Source: Thalassobaculum fulvum
GTDB taxonomy: Bacteria > Pseudomonadota > Alphaproteobacteria > Thalassobaculales > Thalassobaculaceae
Length of the DNA stretch: 64,000 nucleotides
NCBI RefSeq assembly: GCF_014652915.1
Contig: NZ_BMZS01000001.1
Coordinates: 510,779-574,778 of the forward strand
Reading direction: 5' to 3'
Below are positions 51,852 through 63,279 of the stretch, piece after piece. Numbering within the stretch: the stretch's first letter is position 1; every line of letters begins with the position of its first letter. The notes beneath the pieces are model-generated. The model did not search any database. It was given only the letters and a program-made list of their open reading frames with translations, and had not been told where the DNA came from. The translations under genes were made by a program, and so were the position numbers.

Positions 51852-52553
51852 ATGGCCGTGTACGGATACGTCCGGGTCAGCACCATGGAGCAGGCCAACC
51901 AAGGCCAGAGCTTGGAGACCCAGCGAGCGAAGGTCGCCCTCCAGGCCAGGATGATGGACGCCAGTATTGACCGGGTGTTCTCAGACAGGGGCGTTTCCGG
52001 TAGCAGGCCGCTTGAGGAGCGGCCTGCCGGCAAGGCGCTCCTGGAGGCTGTAAGGGCGGGCGACAGCGTGATTGCCACCAAGCTCGACCGGATGTTTCGC
52101 TCGGCTGGTGACGCGCTCTCGACCCTCCAGGCGTTCAAGGCGAATGGCGTGAAGCTGTACCTGCTCGACCTGGGGGGAGACGACTGCACCAGCAACGGCA
52201 TTAGCGGACTGGTGTTCACGATCATGAGCGCCGTCGCACAGTTCGAGCGAGAGAGGACGGCGGAGCGGATCGCCGACGTGAAAGCGTCCCAGAAGGCTAA
52301 GGGACGCTTCCTGGGCGGACAAAGGGCGCCATTTGGTTACCGAGTTGGTGCGGACGGAGGTCTCATCGAGAATCTCGACGAACAGGAGACGGCCTATCGA
52401 ATGCAACAACTCCGATCTCAAGGCGTGTCTCTTCGAGGGATCGCAGCCTTGCTAGAGAAGGAGACAGGGCAAGCTATTCACCCGCAAAGTGTGAAAAGAA
52501 TTTTAAACAGCTCTTACATATATAGTAAAACATCATCACGGCCTATAGAATGA
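51852..52553 (+). CDS. Serine recombinase (resolvase/invertase family)
   Basis: 233 aa. The catalytic Ser is in 'YGYVRVSTMEQ' (Ser10), with 'ATKLDRMFRSAGDAL' and 'GLVFTIMSAVAQFERERTAE' completing the resolvase domain (~1-140). A shortened Recombinase-type domain follows ('GYRVGADGG', 'LRGIAALLEKETG'). It is between classical resolvases (~185 aa) and large serine integrases (>450 aa). ATG 51852 is favoured over an in-frame ATG 27 bases upstream because the family starts 'MxVYGYVRVS'. The 3' end turns AT-rich, as does the next gene. Confidence 0.9.
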   Translation: MAVYGYVRVSTMEQANQGQSLETQRAKVALQARMMDASIDRVFSDRGVSGSRPLEERPAGKALLEAVRAGDSVIATKLDRMFRSAGDALSTLQAFKANGVKLYLLDLGGDDCTSNGISGLVFTIMSAVAQFERERTAERIADVKASQKAKGRFLGGQRAPFGYRVGADGGLIENLDEQETAYRMQQLRSQGVSLRGIAALLEKETGQAIHPQSVKRILNSSYIYSKTSSRPIE

Positions 52554-52583
52554 CATATTTTACCTTACGCAAAACGCAGAAGA

Positions 52584-53573
52584 TCATGAGCTTTTTCTAA
52601 CGATTCGCAATTCGAACATTTTACGCTCACCGGCGGGAGTAAGGCTCCAGAACAGCGCCATTCCGCCCTTAACGGTTTCGGCATATTTCGTGGTCACAAG
52701 TCCGAGTGATTTTAATTGAATTGAAATGGTTTCAAAAATCTGAGGATCAATTCTAAATGAATATCCTCCAGGATAAACGCGCTTCTTTACAGCTAACTCC
52801 AGGTCCTTTTTAACTGAATCGTGAGATGGATACTGAAGGAGCCCCGGAGATATCATATAAAAAATATCACTCCAGGTAAATTCATGAGACCAATTTCTCT
52901 CGTGTTCATTTGTGTTTCTTAGCACTCTGCCGCTTATTGTAAATTTGTCCTCAAGGTCCGCGATGTCGTCGAATGAAAATTTAATGGGAGTGGTTTTCTT
53001 TATATCATTCCGAAGTTTTTCATTTTCTTCCCTAAGTTTATTTACTTGTTCGAGAAGCTCACGGCTTCCCGCATGGCTAGCTCTAATCCAGCCGACCGCT
53101 GGATTCATTTTCATCGCCATGTGCAAGCTTAGTGAGACTAATCCGGGTAGTTCTTTGCTGTCCGACCACATCTTAACCAACCGACCTTCGCACACCTTCT
53201 TTCGAAATGCTGAAAGACGTTGTCTCGCGTCTTCGTCTTTATCTGTTTTCGCTACAACAATTTCGTCAACATTTGCATGCACAAATCCCAGAACGTCCAG
53301 TCCTATAGATTTGGCATAGTCGTACTCCTTTTCTGTGTAGCTAATTCCATCCGCCCCGGTGGATCCATATCTTCCGCCAATAATTAATACATAATAGTCG
53401 CAGTCATCGATGATCTTTTTGATAAATTCGAACTGTTCTTCATTTGACGCAGGAAACATCTCCATTCCGGCGGGTATGCAGTCCATAGACATCAACGTGT
53501 GAATGACCTCACGTCGTTCATCTCGCAGGTCTGCAAAAGTTGAGCTCACAAAGACTTGGTACCGTTTGTCCAC
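52584..53573 (-). CDS. DUF4062-domain protein, possible defence protein
   Basis: 329 aa. The N-terminus '[20 protein letters not shown]' with '[11 protein letters not shown]' and '[12 protein letters not shown]' defines DUF4062, a TIR/nucleoside-deoxyribosyltransferase-like fold often fused to NACHT or TPR modules. Here a short coiled coil ('[19 protein letters not shown]') is followed by a ~120-residue C-terminal domain with a winged-helix look, and no ATPase. GTG 53573 has a near-ideal GGAGGTGA site. The gene is distinctly AT-rich, unlike the island's integrase, so it was acquired separately. Function in phage sensing is inference. Confidence 0.75.
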   Translation of the reverse strand: MDKRYQVFVSSTFADLRDERREVIHTLMSMDCIPAGMEMFPASNEEQFEFIKKIIDDCDYYVLIIGGRYGSTGADGISYTEKEYDYAKSIGLDVLGFVHANVDEIVVAKTDKDEDARQRLSAFRKKVCEGRLVKMWSDSKELPGLVSLSLHMAMKMNPAVGWIRASHAGSRELLEQVNKLREENEKLRNDIKKTTPIKFSFDDIADLEDKFTISGRVLRNTNEHERNWSHEFTWSDIFYMISPGLLQYPSHDSVKKDLELAVKKRVYPGGYSFRIDPQIFETISIQLKSLGLVTTKYAETVKGGMALFWSLTPAGERKMFELRIVRKSS

Positions 53574-53591
53574 TTCTAATCACCTCCGTAC

Positions 53592-53886
53592 ATGAACACG
53601 CTATGGTTACGGATTCGATGGGCCGGATGCAAGGCGCAAGCAAGAAGTGGAAATATCAGACGCAGTGCTCGGGCATGGGGCTGCACCAAGGCCATTCCAG
53701 CCTTCGGTGGACAGGATCGACGCGACGTTCGGCTACACAAAGGACAACTGCCGTCTCGTCTGTTGGGCCGTCAACTGCTTCTGCGGAACCTGGGGGTTGG
53801 GGATCGCCACCAAGATCGCGCACGGGATCGTGTCGACGCAGCTCTACAAAACTGGTAACAAAGGTGGTAACGCGCGGACAAGATGA
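53592..53886 (+). pseudogene. Broken HNH-like phage gene fragment
   Basis: The frame from 53647 reads 'RPFQPSVDRIDATFGYTKDN', then 'CRLVCWAVNCFCGTWGLG', the C-terminal signature of small phage endonuclease-like proteins ('PSxDRID...GY...NxRxVCxxxN'). The matching N-terminal residues ('RWAGCKAQA') lie in another frame at 53592, so at least one frameshift separates the parts. It abuts the right attachment site. Confidence 0.55.
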
Positions 53887-53929
53887 TGCCTCTATCTATT
53901 TGATTTTGCTGAGCGGTTTGACGATGCGG

Positions 53930-53953
53930 TCGAATCCCACCCTCTCCGCCATT
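53930..53953 (+). repeat. Island attachment core, distal copy (attR)
   Basis: Identical over 24 bases to 46018-46041 (tRNA-Ser 3' end plus CCATT). It marks the right end of the island; normal high-GC flank DNA resumes beyond it. Confidence 0.9.
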
Positions 53954-54198
53954 TCCCCGTCTGCCACCATCCATCGCAGTCCAGCGGGTCGGCCGAAGCC
54001 GGCCGCGTCGATAGCTCGCGGGGGCAGGCCGGCCACGGCGCGGGACCCGGTCGCTCTGCCCTGAACGATTCCGGGGGACCTTCCCGAATCCCCCGCCGGG
54101 TGTGGACAGACGCGGCGCGTTCGCATAACCGGGTGTCCTCGAGGCCTGGAGCAACCCGGTCGACACACGCTGAGCGCAACAGGGAAAACACGTCGATC

Positions 54199-56187
54199 AT
54201 GCTGATCCTGGGCCTGACCGTGGCGCACGACGCCGGTGTCGCGCTGGTCGACGACGGCCGCGTCGTCGGGCTGGTGCAACGGGAACGCTGGGACCGCCGC
54301 AAGCGCTCGGCCCTGGTCACGCCGGACTTCCTGGAGGTCGCGCTCGGCCGGCTGGGGGTCGGCTGGAACCAGGTCGACGTGGTCGCGATCTCGGCCTGCC
54401 AGGCGTGGCCGTTCCTGTTCACCGACCCGGCCCGGTTCCGCTTCAAGGTGACCGGGTCGTTCGCCGACGGCCTGAAGGTCCCGGCCGAGACCGCCGGCAT
54501 CGCCGCCCGGAGCATGCCGGCGCTCGAACGGCACCGCGAGGCGACCAGGCTGCGCGTCCAGGAGATCGCGCGCGGCATGTACGGCGAGTACCTGTCGGAC
54601 GATCCGTCCGGCCTGGCGTTCGACCGGAACGCCGAGATCTGCGTCGAGTGGCCGTACTACTCGACGTTCTGGACCCGCAAGATCTTCGGCGGGGCGGCGC
54701 CCGCGCAGGCGATCGCCGACAGCGTCCGCAACAGCCGGCCCGGGCTCGGCTACATGGGCGCCACGGCCACGTTCGACGGCGTCGAGAAGCCGGCCGTCAT
54801 CGTGCCGCACCACCTGGCGCACGCCGCCTACGCCTTCTACCAGAGCGGCGAGGACCGGGCCGCCGTCGCCACCCTGGACAACGGCGACGTCGCGTCGCCG
54901 ACCGGCGGCTATCCCGGCGGGATCCTGGCGGAAGGGCAGGGGCTGCGGCTGCGCGTCCTCGACTTCCGGTTCGCCTTCGAGGGGCACTTCTACCAGCGCA
55001 TGGCCGAGCATATCGGCCTCGGCCACGGCGGCGGTGCCGGCAAGCTCATGGGGCTCGCGCCCTATGGCGAGCCGGCCTATTTCGACGACGGCCTCGTCGG
55101 CAACGCCCTGGAGGTGTTCGGCGAGCACTACTGCCGCGGCGGCAAGGACCACCGCAACCACGTCATCGCCCGGGTCCTGGCCGCCGCCGAGAGCGCCGCC
55201 GCGGCCGACGACCGGCTGGCCGGCCTGGTCGACGGCATCGACCCGTCGGGCTTCGGGGCCGGCGACGTGACGGTCCAGAAGACCCGGCTGGCCGCGACCG
55301 CGCAGAAGCTGATGGAGGAGAGCAGCCTCGCGGCGCTCCGGTCGATGCACGCCGGCTACGCGCAGGCCGGCACCCCGCCGGCCGCGGTGGTGCTCGGCGG
55401 CGGCGTCGCCCTGAACTGCCCGGCCAACACCCGGATGGCGCTCGAGGGACCGTTCGGGCGGGTTCGGGTGCCGCCGGCGGTCGACGACAGCGGGCTGCCG
55501 CTCGGGGCCGCCCAGGCGGTCGCCCACGACCTGTTCGGGTTGCCGCGCCCGGCGGTCGACCCTGACTCCGCCGACGCGGCCTATCTCGGGGGCGAGTACG
55601 CGGCGGCGGCGGTCGACCGGGCGATCCGTGACGCCGGCGACGCGGTCCGGGTGGTCCCGACCGACGACCCGGCGCGGGACGCGGCGGCCGCCCTGGCCGC
55701 CGACCAGGTGGTCGCGTGGTTCGAGGGCCGCAGCGAGGTCGGCCCGCGGGCGCTGGGGCACCGGTCGATCCTGGCGGACCCGCGCCGGGCGGAGAACTGG
55801 CGCCGGGTTAACCGCCTGAAGAAGCGCGAGGAGTGGCGGCCGTTCGCGCCGGCGGTGCTGAAGGAGAAGGCGGCCGCGTGGTTCGACGGCCCGCTGCCGT
55901 CGGCGCACATGCTGTTCACCGCCCGGGTGAAGGGCCGCGAGTTGCCGGCGATCACCCACGTCGACGGGTCGGCGCGGGTGCAGACCGTCGGGACCGACTG
56001 CGGCGGCTTCCGGAAGGTCCTGGAAGCGTTCGACGCGGCGACCGGCGTGCCGGTGGTGATGAACACTTCGTTCAACGGTCCCGGCGAGCCGATCGTCGAG
56101 ACGCCGGAGGAGGCGGTCGGCTTCCTGCTGTCCAGCGAGATCGACGCGGTCTACGTCGAGGGCCGGAAGCTCGTCAGGTCCGAGTAG
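54199..56187 (+). CDS. Carbamoyltransferase (NodU/CmcH family)
   Basis: 662 aa. The N-terminal Kae1-like domain binds metal and carbamoyl-adenylate ('LGLTVAHDAGVALVDDGRV', 'VPHHLAHAAYAFYQSGED', 'ATLDNGD'), and the C-terminal carbamoyltransferase domain holds 'WFEGRSEVGPRALGHRSILA' and 'WRPFAPAVL'. The family transfers a carbamoyl group from carbamoyl phosphate to a hydroxyl, as in Nod factors, cephamycin and sugars. ATG 54199 starts the typical 'ILGL' strand. A sugar nucleotidyltransferase follows by 34 bp, so a glycan sugar is the likely acceptor. Confidence 0.92.
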   Translation: MLILGLTVAHDAGVALVDDGRVVGLVQRERWDRRKRSALVTPDFLEVALGRLGVGWNQVDVVAISACQAWPFLFTDPARFRFKVTGSFADGLKVPAETAGIAARSMPALERHREATRLRVQEIARGMYGEYLSDDPSGLAFDRNAEICVEWPYYSTFWTRKIFGGAAPAQAIADSVRNSRPGLGYMGATATFDGVEKPAVIVPHHLAHAAYAFYQSGEDRAAVATLDNGDVASPTGGYPGGILAEGQGLRLRVLDFRFAFEGHFYQRMAEHIGLGHGGGAGKLMGLAPYGEPAYFDDGLVGNALEVFGEHYCRGGKDHRNHVIARVLAAAESAAAADDRLAGLVDGIDPSGFGAGDVTVQKTRLAATAQKLMEESSLAALRSMHAGYAQAGTPPAAVVLGGGVALNCPANTRMALEGPFGRVRVPPAVDDSGLPLGAAQAVAHDLFGLPRPAVDPDSADAAYLGGEYAAAAVDRAIRDAGDAVRVVPTDDPARDAAAALAADQVVAWFEGRSEVGPRALGHRSILADPRRAENWRRVNRLKKREEWRPFAPAVLKEKAAAWFDGPLPSAHMLFTARVKGRELPAITHVDGSARVQTVGTDCGGFRKVLEAFDAATGVPVVMNTSFNGPGEPIVETPEEAVGFLLSSEIDAVYVEGRKLVRSE

Positions 56188-56221
56188 AGGCGCACCCGCA
56201 GCGTCGACAAAGGAGCATGGG

Positions 56222-56917
56222 ATGGGGCGGCAGGCGGTGATCCTGGCGGGCGGCAGGGGGCGGCGGCTCGGCGCGTTGACCGACCGGGTCCCGAAGCCGC
56301 TGCTGCCGGTCGACGGCCGGCCGTTCGTCGAGCATCTCGTCCGGCAGCTCGCGCGCCACGGCTTCGACGACGTCGTGCTGCTGGAAGGCTACCGCGCCGG
56401 CCAGATCCGCGAGGCGCTGGGCGACGGGGCCGCGCTGGGCGTCCGGCTGACCCATGTGGTCGAGGACCGGCCGCTGGGCACCGGCGGCGCGCTGGTGGCG
56501 GCCGCGCCGGCGCTCGCCGAGCGGTTCCTGCTGGTCAACGGCGATACCTACTTCGACTTCGACCTGCGGGCGTTCGTCGAGGCGGCGACGCCCGAGCCCT
56601 GGCTGATCAGGCTGGCGCTGTGCTGGGTTCCGGACACCGCCCGGTTCGGCGCCGTGGAGTGCGTCGGGCCGAAGGTCAGCCGGTTCGCCGAGAAGGCCGA
56701 CAGCACCGGCCCGGGATGGATCAACGCCGGCTACTACTGGGCCTGCCGGGCGGTGATCGACGAAATCCCCGCGCCACCGGCATCGCTCGAGCACGACGTC
56801 CTGCCGGGGCTGGCCGCCCGCGGCCTGGTGGGCGGCCTGGCGTTCGTCGGCAGCTTCGTCGACATCGGAACGCCGCAGGGCCTGGCCGAGGCGGAGGGCA
56901 CCCTGGTGGGGCTCTGA
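56222..56917 (+). CDS. Sugar-phosphate nucleotidyltransferase (HddC-like)
   Basis: 231 aa. 'AVILAGGRGRRLGALTDRVP', 'KPLLPVDGRPFVEHLV', 'EDRPLGTGGAL' and 'LLVNGDTYFDFDL' are the nucleotide, Lys and metal motifs of NTP transferases. Similarity in size and pattern is closest to D-glycero-D-manno-heptose-1-phosphate guanylyltransferase. A GHMP kinase of the heptose type lies convergent 8 bp away, which supports an activated heptose. Same direction as the carbamoyltransferase. Confidence 0.85.
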   Translation: MGRQAVILAGGRGRRLGALTDRVPKPLLPVDGRPFVEHLVRQLARHGFDDVVLLEGYRAGQIREALGDGAALGVRLTHVVEDRPLGTGGALVAAAPALAERFLLVNGDTYFDFDLRAFVEAATPEPWLIRLALCWVPDTARFGAVECVGPKVSRFAEKADSTGPGWINAGYYWACRAVIDEIPAPPASLEHDVLPGLAARGLVGGLAFVGSFVDIGTPQGLAEAEGTLVGL

Positions 56918-56925
56918 GCCGAGCT

Positions 56926-57927
56926 TCAGAACGAGACCTGGTCGTCGGGGTCGTACACGACCACCGTGCTGCCGTGATAGTCGATGTCGAAGTCGACCTT
57001 GATGAACCCCTCCAACGCCTGCTCGACCGCCGGCCGGCGCTCGGGCTCGACGAACAGCAGCATGAAGCCGCCGCCGCCGGCACCCAGCAGCTTGCCGCCG
57101 CGGGCGCCGGCGTCCCTGGCGCGCCGGTAGATCTCGTCGACGAACGGCGGGGACACCGAGCCGGCGAGCGAGCGCTTGAGCATCCAGGACTCGTGCAGCA
57201 GATCGCCCAGATCGTCGATCGGTCCGCTTCCGCCGATGATCGCCAAGGCCTCGTCGACCATCCCGGTCATCCGGGTGATCTGCCGTTCCGAGCGCGGCAG
57301 GTTGTCGATCTGCTCCTGGGCGATCGTCGCCGCCACCCGGCGGACGTTGGTGAAGCACAGCAGCAACCGGCTCAGCAGCTCGGCCTTGCGCGCCTTCGGG
57401 ACGATCACCGGATCGACCCCGATCTCGTCGTGCCGCCCGAACCGAATGCGGTTGAAGCCGCCGAAGGCCGCCCAGGTCTGGTCCTGGCTGCCGACCGCTT
57501 CGCCGACCACCTCCTGCTCGATGCGGATCGCCTCGTGCGCCAGCTGCTGGTGCGACAGCATCCGGCCCCGGTAGGCGTAGATCGCCTTCAGGAGGCCGAC
57601 GGTGAACGCCGAGCTCGACCCCAGTCCCGACCGTGCCGGCAGGTCGCCGTCATGGTGGATCTCCAGCCCCTCGGTGATGCCGCATTCCGACAGCACCGCC
57701 CGGACCGACGGGTGCTGGATGTCCTCGATGCGGCGCACGTTCTCGATCACCGAATAGATGATCCGGTGCTTGTGCTCGAAGAACGGCGGCAGCCGCCGGA
57801 GGCTGATGTAGCAGTATTTGTTGATCGCGAAGCCAACGACCGCACCGCCGTGCTTGCGGTACCAGGCGGGGTAGTCGGAGCCGCCACCGAACAGCGAGAC
57901 GCGGAACGGGGTCCGGGTGATGATCAT
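56926..57927 (-). CDS. GHMP-family sugar kinase (HddA-like heptose kinase)
   Basis: 333 aa. It starts 'MIITRTPFRVSLFGGGSDYP', the family's substrate strand; the ATP loop is 'LPARSGLGSSSAFTVGLL', and motif 3 is 'KLLGAGGGGFMLLFVE'. This pattern is typical of D-glycero-D-manno-heptose-7-phosphate kinases and related fucose kinases. With the nucleotidyltransferase it would make an activated heptose for a surface glycan. It converges with that gene, so the two are not one operon. Confidence 0.88.
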   Translation of the reverse strand: MIITRTPFRVSLFGGGSDYPAWYRKHGGAVVGFAINKYCYISLRRLPPFFEHKHRIIYSVIENVRRIEDIQHPSVRAVLSECGITEGLEIHHDGDLPARSGLGSSSAFTVGLLKAIYAYRGRMLSHQQLAHEAIRIEQEVVGEAVGSQDQTWAAFGGFNRIRFGRHDEIGVDPVIVPKARKAELLSRLLLCFTNVRRVAATIAQEQIDNLPRSERQITRMTGMVDEALAIIGGSGPIDDLGDLLHESWMLKRSLAGSVSPPFVDEIYRRARDAGARGGKLLGAGGGGFMLLFVEPERRPAVEQALEGFIKVDFDIDYHGSTVVVYDPDDQVSF

Positions 57928-58268
57928 CTACGGCAGCCCTCCTGGTCGCACGCCGTTCGATCCGTCGGACCACGGGCGCCGCACGGATGTGGTCGGGGCG
58001 CCTCGGGCAACGCCGACCTCTCCCCGTTCGAGACTACAGGGCTGCCATCAGGCCCGGAATACCGTATCGACCACAGGTCGCGGGCGTGGCCCTGGGATTG
58101 CTCGGCGATCGCTGGGCGCTTGTGAGCGACCCGCCGGGCTGCCACCGTATCGGCCTCGCCTTGCCCACGCGTCTCTCCGCTTCCCCGGCCCTGCCGAACC
58201 CGTCTCCGTCGTCCGCACCGAGCGGAGCGCCGGCGCCCCATCACACCCCGAACGGAAGGAACCCCGTC
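57928..58268. other. 341-bp gap, divergent promoter region
   Basis: This lies between the divergent kinase and CMD-family genes. I see no coding frame with protein-like character, no repeat copy and no clear hairpin; presumably both promoters lie here. Confidence 0.5.
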
Positions 58269-58655
58269 ATGTCCGACATCACCAAGGCCGCGGTCGACAA
58301 AGGCATCGCCAGCTTCATGGCGACCTACGGCCGGGTCCCGCCGAGCTACGAGGTGCTGATCGAGCACGCCCCGGAGGTGTTCGCCGGCTACGGCCTGATG
58401 CGCGACTTCGTGATGCGGACGCCGGAGAACGGCGGCGCGCTCGATCTCAAGACCAAGGAGCTGATCTTCGCCCTGCTGGACGCGGTGATCGGCCAGAAGA
58501 GCGGCGCCATCGCCCACGCCAAGGAAGCCATGAAGCACGGGCTGACCATGGAGGAGCTGACCGAGGGCCTGATGCAGGTGCTGATCGTCGGCGGCATCCC
58601 GACCTGGAACGCGGTCGGCGTCGAGGTGATCGCCGCCTGCAAGGCGGAGCGGTGA
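58269..58655 (+). CDS. Carboxymuconolactone-decarboxylase-family protein
   Basis: 128 aa, all helical, matching the CMD/AhpD-like fold ('LDLKTKELIFALLDAVIGQ', 'AHAKEAMKHGLTMEELTEGL', 'QVLIVGGIPTWNAV'). The CxxC pair of the AhpD peroxidase branch is absent: the position reads 'KSGAIAH'. It therefore belongs to the Cys-free branch, whose members include gamma-carboxymuconolactone decarboxylase and many of unknown role. ATG 58269 follows 'ggaaggaacc'. No aromatic pathway genes are adjacent. Confidence 0.85.
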   Translation: MSDITKAAVDKGIASFMATYGRVPPSYEVLIEHAPEVFAGYGLMRDFVMRTPENGGALDLKTKELIFALLDAVIGQKSGAIAHAKEAMKHGLTMEELTEGLMQVLIVGGIPTWNAVGVEVIAACKAER

Positions 58656-58685
58656 CCGGCCGCCGCCGCGTCCCCAAGGCCCGGC

Positions 58686-59852
58686 TCAGGCGCCGAGCCG
58701 CATGATGGCGAGGGCGACGGTCTTGGCGCGCGGCACCATGGTGTCGAGCCGCATGTACTCCTCCGGGGTGTGCGCCCGGCCGCCGACCGGGCCGGTGCCG
58801 CACACCGTCGGCGCGCCGACCTGGGCGGTGAAGCCGGAGTCGGCAGAGCCGCCGGTGAACTCGCCGCCGATCGTCAGTCCGACATCGGCGCCGGCCCTGG
58901 TGTAGACGTCGAAGATCTCCTTGCTCTCCGGCGACTGGGTCAGCGGCAGGAAGCCGCGGCTCTCGACGATCTCGGTCGAGGTGCCGGGGACGTAGGCGGT
59001 CTCCAGGATCTCGGTGATCCGCTGCCAGGCGGCGTCGCGCGCCGCCATGGTCTTGAAGCGGACGTCGACCTCGGCCTCGGCGTGCGGCGCCACCATGTTG
59101 ACGGCGTTGCCGCCGCTGACGATGCCGACGTTCACGGTGGTGCCGACCTCGTAGTCCGTGAGCTTGTGCAGCTCGGTGATCTTGGCCGCCAGCTCGCCGA
59201 TGGCGCTGATGCCCTTCTCGTGCTGGCCGCCGGAATGCGCCGGCACGCCGGTGATCCGGAACTTGAAGAAGCTGGCGCCCTTGCGGCCGATCACGGCGTT
59301 GCCGCTCTCGCGTCCGGGCTCGGCGTTGAACACCACGCGGGCGGTCCGCGCCTCGTTCTCGATCACCGGGCGCGACGACGGCGAGGCGATCTCCTCGTCC
59401 GAGGTGTACAGCCCCATCAGCGGGTAGGGGGCGCCGCCGAAGCGCTTGAACGCCGCCAGCACGAAGGCGTTCATCACCAGCCCGGCCTTCATGTCGGCGA
59501 CGCCGGGACCGTAGGCGATGTCGCCGTCCACGGTGAATGGCCGGCGCGCCGCCTCGCCGTCCGGGAACACGGTGTCGCGGTGGCCCATCAGCAGCACCGG
59601 CCGGTTGCCCTGGCCGCCCGAGACGTGGGCGCGGATGCAGTCGCCGAACTCGCCGTGCGGCACCCGGTCGGTCGGGATGCCCTCGGCCTCGAACCATTCC
59701 TCGATGGCCCGCCCGACCGCGTCGACCCCGGCCTTGTTGTAGGACCCGGAATCGATGTTCACGAGCGTCTCGAGCAGGGCGGTCATGGCCGGGCGCTGCT
59801 GGTCGAGCCAGCCGAGGATGGCGGCCTGCTGTTCGGGGGTGGCGGAGGGCAC
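58686..59852 (-). CDS. M20-family metallopeptidase (glutamate carboxypeptidase-like)
   Basis: 388 aa. Metal ligands: His/Asp in '[15 protein letters not shown]', bridging Asp in '[14 protein letters not shown]', Glu pair in '[11 protein letters not shown]', and Glu in '[10 protein letters not shown]'; the dimerisation domain starts near '[17 protein letters not shown]'. It resembles carboxypeptidase G2, which removes C-terminal Glu from folates or peptides. GTG 59852 is chosen because GGAG lies upstream and the residues before it (Arg/Pro-rich) look untranslated. Confidence 0.88.
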   Translation of the reverse strand: MPSATPEQQAAILGWLDQQRPAMTALLETLVNIDSGSYNKAGVDAVGRAIEEWFEAEGIPTDRVPHGEFGDCIRAHVSGGQGNRPVLLMGHRDTVFPDGEAARRPFTVDGDIAYGPGVADMKAGLVMNAFVLAAFKRFGGAPYPLMGLYTSDEEIASPSSRPVIENEARTARVVFNAEPGRESGNAVIGRKGASFFKFRITGVPAHSGGQHEKGISAIGELAAKITELHKLTDYEVGTTVNVGIVSGGNAVNMVAPHAEAEVDVRFKTMAARDAAWQRITEILETAYVPGTSTEIVESRGFLPLTQSPESKEIFDVYTRAGADVGLTIGGEFTGGSADSGFTAQVGAPTVCGTGPVGGRAHTPEEYMRLDTMVPRAKTVALAIMRLGA

Positions 59853-60095
59853 GGTCCTGGTTCTCCGGGGGTTACGGGGCGGGGTGGCCAGGGTGGCCTC
59901 GCCGCCGTCCGGTTGCAATCCGGTTGTCCACGTACGCCGTCGGGCGCGGAACTTTCCGCTCGGCCTTGCCGTTGCCGTGATTCGTGCCAGATAGGGGGCG
60001 CAGATGGCGGGCGTCGTCGCCGCGCGCCCGATCTGCTACACTACGGTCCGGCGCCGCTGCACGCCGCTTCACCCCCGTACCACGAGGCCGTATCC

Positions 60096-62225
<2,130 letters not shown>

Positions 62226-62364
62226 CACCGCGACGACGGATCGATCGGCAGTCGCGACGGTCGGGCACGAGACTGCTGCCTGTCCAGGGAGCCGGCGCGA
62301 AATTGTCGCCGGGGTGGCCGGGGGCTAACCTGACGGCTCCCGCCCGCACCTCCCGAGGCCCCCG

Positions 62365-63183
62365 ATGAAGACCCTGCGCGTCAACGACACCGACATGGCC
62401 TATCTCGACATCGGGGCCGGCAAGCCGCTGGTGTGCGTGCACGGCTCGCTCAACGACTTCCGGGCCTGGATGGCGGTGCTGAAGCCGCTGTCGGCCGGCC
62501 GCCGGCTGATCGTGCCGAGCCTGCGCCACTTCTTCCCGGAGCACTGGGACGGCCAGGGCGGCAAGTTCACCATGGCCCAGCACATCGCCGACACCATCGC
62601 CTTCATCGAGGGGCTCGGCGTCGGCCAGGTCGACCTGATCGGGCATTCCCGCGGCGGCCACCTGGCGTTCCGGCTGGCGCTGCAGCGCCCCGACCTGGTC
62701 GACCGGCTGGTGCTGGCCGAGCCGGGCGGCCAGCTCGACGAGTCGCTGGCGCCGGAGAGTGCGGCCGCCGCGCCGCCGGCCGCCGCCCTCAAGGGCTTCG
62801 TGGCCGAGGCGGCCGGGAAGATAGCGGCCGGCGACCTCGACGGCGGGCTGCGCGCCTTCATCGACGGCGTCAACGGCCCGGGCTCGTGGGACGCCCTGCC
62901 GGCCGCCGACCGGCAGATGCGCGAGGACAACGCCTACACCCTGGTGGCGCAGGTCAACGAGGGCCGCCAGCCCTACACCCGGGCCGAGGCCGAGGCGCTG
63001 GCGGTGCCGACCCTGTTCGTCGGCGGCGCCGACACCCCGGGCATCCTGCCGGTGATCCTGCGGGCCCTGGCGGCGCACGTGAAGGGCGCGCGGACCGTGA
63101 TCCTGCCGAACGCCGGCCACAGCATGTTCCGCCAGCAGCCGGCGGCCTTCGCGAAGGCGGTGCTGGAGTTCCTGGCGGACTGA
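62365..63183 (+). CDS. Alpha/beta hydrolase
   Basis: 272 aa. '[18 protein letters not shown]' (oxyanion), nucleophile elbow '[12 protein letters not shown]' near Ser94, and catalytic His in '[13 protein letters not shown]' are present, with the acid likely in 'FVGGADTPG'. The fold covers esterases, lactonases and C-C hydrolases; the substrate cannot be told. ATG 62365. The SDR gene starts 97 bp downstream in the same direction, so they may share a pathway. Confidence 0.88.
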   Translation: MKTLRVNDTDMAYLDIGAGKPLVCVHGSLNDFRAWMAVLKPLSAGRRLIVPSLRHFFPEHWDGQGGKFTMAQHIADTIAFIEGLGVGQVDLIGHSRGGHLAFRLALQRPDLVDRLVLAEPGGQLDESLAPESAAAAPPAAALKGFVAEAAGKIAAGDLDGGLRAFIDGVNGPGSWDALPAADRQMREDNAYTLVAQVNEGRQPYTRAEAEALAVPTLFVGGADTPGILPVILRALAAHVKGARTVILPNAGHSMFRQQPAAFAKAVLEFLAD

Positions 63184-63279
63184 AATGCTTCCGCGGCATC
63201 TGGAGTACCCCGCCCGGGGCCGCTAGCATCCCGGCCGAGCGGCGCCACGGCCGCCACGGAGTCGGATGGGAGAACTCAC

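Noticed and set aside
54005-54110. Possible tenth dispersed repeat right of the island
   Set aside because: Only fragments such as 'gcgcgggaccc' occur; no facing arms could be matched.
58269-58655. CMD-family protein as an AhpD-type peroxidase
   Set aside because: The CxxC redox pair is absent.
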